Shown piece after piece: positions 4,712 through 5,523 of a stretch of 5,523 nucleotides of DNA. The stretch comes from Chloroflexota bacterium (GTDB lineage: Bacteria > Chloroflexota > Limnocylindria > P2-11E), in contig JANXXG010000044.1 of assembly GCA_025350745.1 (NCBI GenBank), positions 1 to 5,523 of the forward strand. The letters run 5' to 3'. Every line of letters begins with the position of its first letter. The stretch's first letter is position 1. The notes beneath the pieces are model-generated. The model was not told the DNA's origin. It saw only the letters and a program-made list of their open reading frames with translations, and did not search any database. A program made the position numbers and the translations under genes.

Positions 4712-4716
4712 CCTCC
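4712..4716 (-). promoter_or_regulatory. Ribosome binding site of the small peptide gene
   Basis: GGAGG on the - strand, 8 nt before ATG 4703. It fixes the start of a gene too short to be called on length and is the main evidence that it is translated. Confidence 0.65.
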
Positions 4717-4752
4717 GACCCCACCGGCGAATTTGCCGAGCCCCCGGCGCCA

Positions 4753-5523
4753 CTATCGCCCGACCGAGGCCAAAGGTAAAGCGGGATTTTCCTCGGCGGG
4801 GCGGGACGCGGCGCCGGCTCTGGCGTTCAGGCCCACCGCGCCGATCACCAGGGCCGCGCCGGCGAGCATTCGGATGTCAAAAGCCTCCCCGAGCAGCAGC
4901 CCGCCGATGAGCAGCGCCTGGATCGGGATGAGGATCTGGGAGAGGGCCACGGTCGTCGGTCGGAGGTGGCGGTAGAGCCAGATGTTCAGCACGAGGGCCA
5001 CGCAGGATCCGCCAATGACGAGATACGCGAACGCGACCGCCGAGCGCGCGTCCCATTGCTGCGGCTGCCCAAGCTGCCCGAAAGCGAACGGGGCGAGGAA
5101 CAGCGCCCCCACCCAGCTCTGCACGCCGACGACGGCGATCGGCGACTCGCCCGAGAGGTACCGGGCGATCAGGATCGCGGCGACGGCCCAGCTGACCGGC
5201 ATCAACGCGAGCAGGGCCGTCGCAAGGAGAGCGTTCGGACCTTCGCTCGCGGTCGGCGCCCCGACGAGGAGCGCGGTGCCGGTGAGGCCGAGACCGAGCG
5301 CGACGATCTTCAGCCCCGAGAACCGATCACCGCGAACGAAGAAGTGCGCGAAGATGGCCGTCCAGACCGGCGCCATCGCGCCGAACACGGCGACGAGGCC
5401 CGACGGCACGAATTGCTCCGCCCAGAAGATGAGCGCCCATGACGTCCCGATGTTGAACAGTCCCGAGACCGCGGAGGCGACGAAGCTGCGACGGCTGCGA
5501 GGGAACGGGTGCCGGAGGGTGAG
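4753..5523 (-). CDS. EamA/DMT-family transporter (5' partial)
   Basis: The frame is open from the right edge to TAG 4753-4755, giving 256 visible residues; roughly the first 40 of a usual 290-300 are missing. A GTG at 5407-5409 is internal, because the conserved segment NIGTSWALIFWAEQFVPSGL runs through it. Two EamA halves are visible. The first includes FWAEQFVPSGLVAVFGAMAP and LGLGLTGTALLVG. The second includes SWAVAAILIARYL and LRPTTVALSQILIPIQALLI, then LLLGEAF near the end. About nine of the ten membrane helices of the drug/metabolite transporter superfamily are present, followed by a polar tail. Members export metabolites such as amino acids; the Escherichia coli EamA protein exports O-acetylserine and cysteine, which is suggestive beside a cysteine operon but not proof. 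The substrate cannot be read from sequence. The small peptide gene follows after 49 nt and may be co-transcribed. Confidence 0.9.
   Translation of the reverse strand, partial: LTLRHPFPRSRRSFVASAVSGLFNIGTSWALIFWAEQFVPSGLVAVFGAMAPVWTAIFAHFFVRGDRFSGLKIVALGLGLTGTALLVGAPTASEGPNALLATALLALMPVSWAVAAILIARYLSGESPIAVVGVQSWVGALFLAPFAFGQLGQPQQWDARSAVAFAYLVIGGSCVALVLNIWLYRHLRPTTVALSQILIPIQALLIGGLLLGEAFDIRMLAGAALVIGAVGLNARAGAASRPAEENPALPLASVGR

Noticed and set aside
4593..4975. + strand ORFs across 4593-4975
   Set aside because: Low-complexity Arg/Pro/Gly-rich products opposite the small peptide gene and the C-terminal part of the EamA gene, with no family features.

Overview
The window is uniformly GC-rich with GC-rich third codon positions. 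Its genes are tightly packed, use GTG starts often, and one mRNA appears to be leaderless. This gene style, with a CysM/CysO/Mec cysteine cluster, fits a high-GC bacterium such as an Actinomycetota or Chloroflexota member. That placement is an inference from gene content, since no rRNA or marker gene is present.

Left region (1-458). The 3' end of an unrecognised + strand gene stops at 128. A sigma70-like promoter (TTGACG, 16 bp, TAGAAC) overlaps that stop. Next come a 15-codon ORF with a strong ribosome binding site (203-250), a GC hairpin (252-270), a multibranch RNA closed by a perfect 11-bp helix (281-291 with 373-383), and an intrinsic terminator (411-447). The terminator lies just before the GTG start of a + strand membrane-protein gene (459-1529). 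The layout looks like an orphan riboswitch or attenuator leader, or else a self-contained small-RNA gene.

Central region (1526-4461, all - strand). A four-gene operon reads leftwards: an Xre-type HTH plus TPR regulator, cysM, cysO and mec. Junctions are a 4-nt overlap, a 4-nt gap and a 4-nt overlap. CysO is a ubiquitin-like sulfur carrier ending in Gly-Gly, CysM is the PLP-dependent cysteine synthase that uses it, and Mec is the JAMM protease that frees cysteine from CysO. The operon promoter lies at 4409-4437, places the transcription start at the ATG of the regulator, and carries an imperfect tandem repeat that may be an operator. The + strand membrane gene and mec converge and share the four bases CTAG for both stop codons.

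Right region (4462-5523, - strand). A 38-codon gene with a strong ribosome binding site encodes a signal-peptide-like sequence followed by the tail CDGEITGHC. It lies between an EamA/DMT-family transporter gene (cut by the right edge) and the HTH-TPR regulator. A small exported peptide beside an HTH-TPR regulator recalls RRNPP peptide-signalling cassettes of Firmicutes. This is a hypothesis. The structured leader before the membrane gene is the other main candidate for something undescribed.
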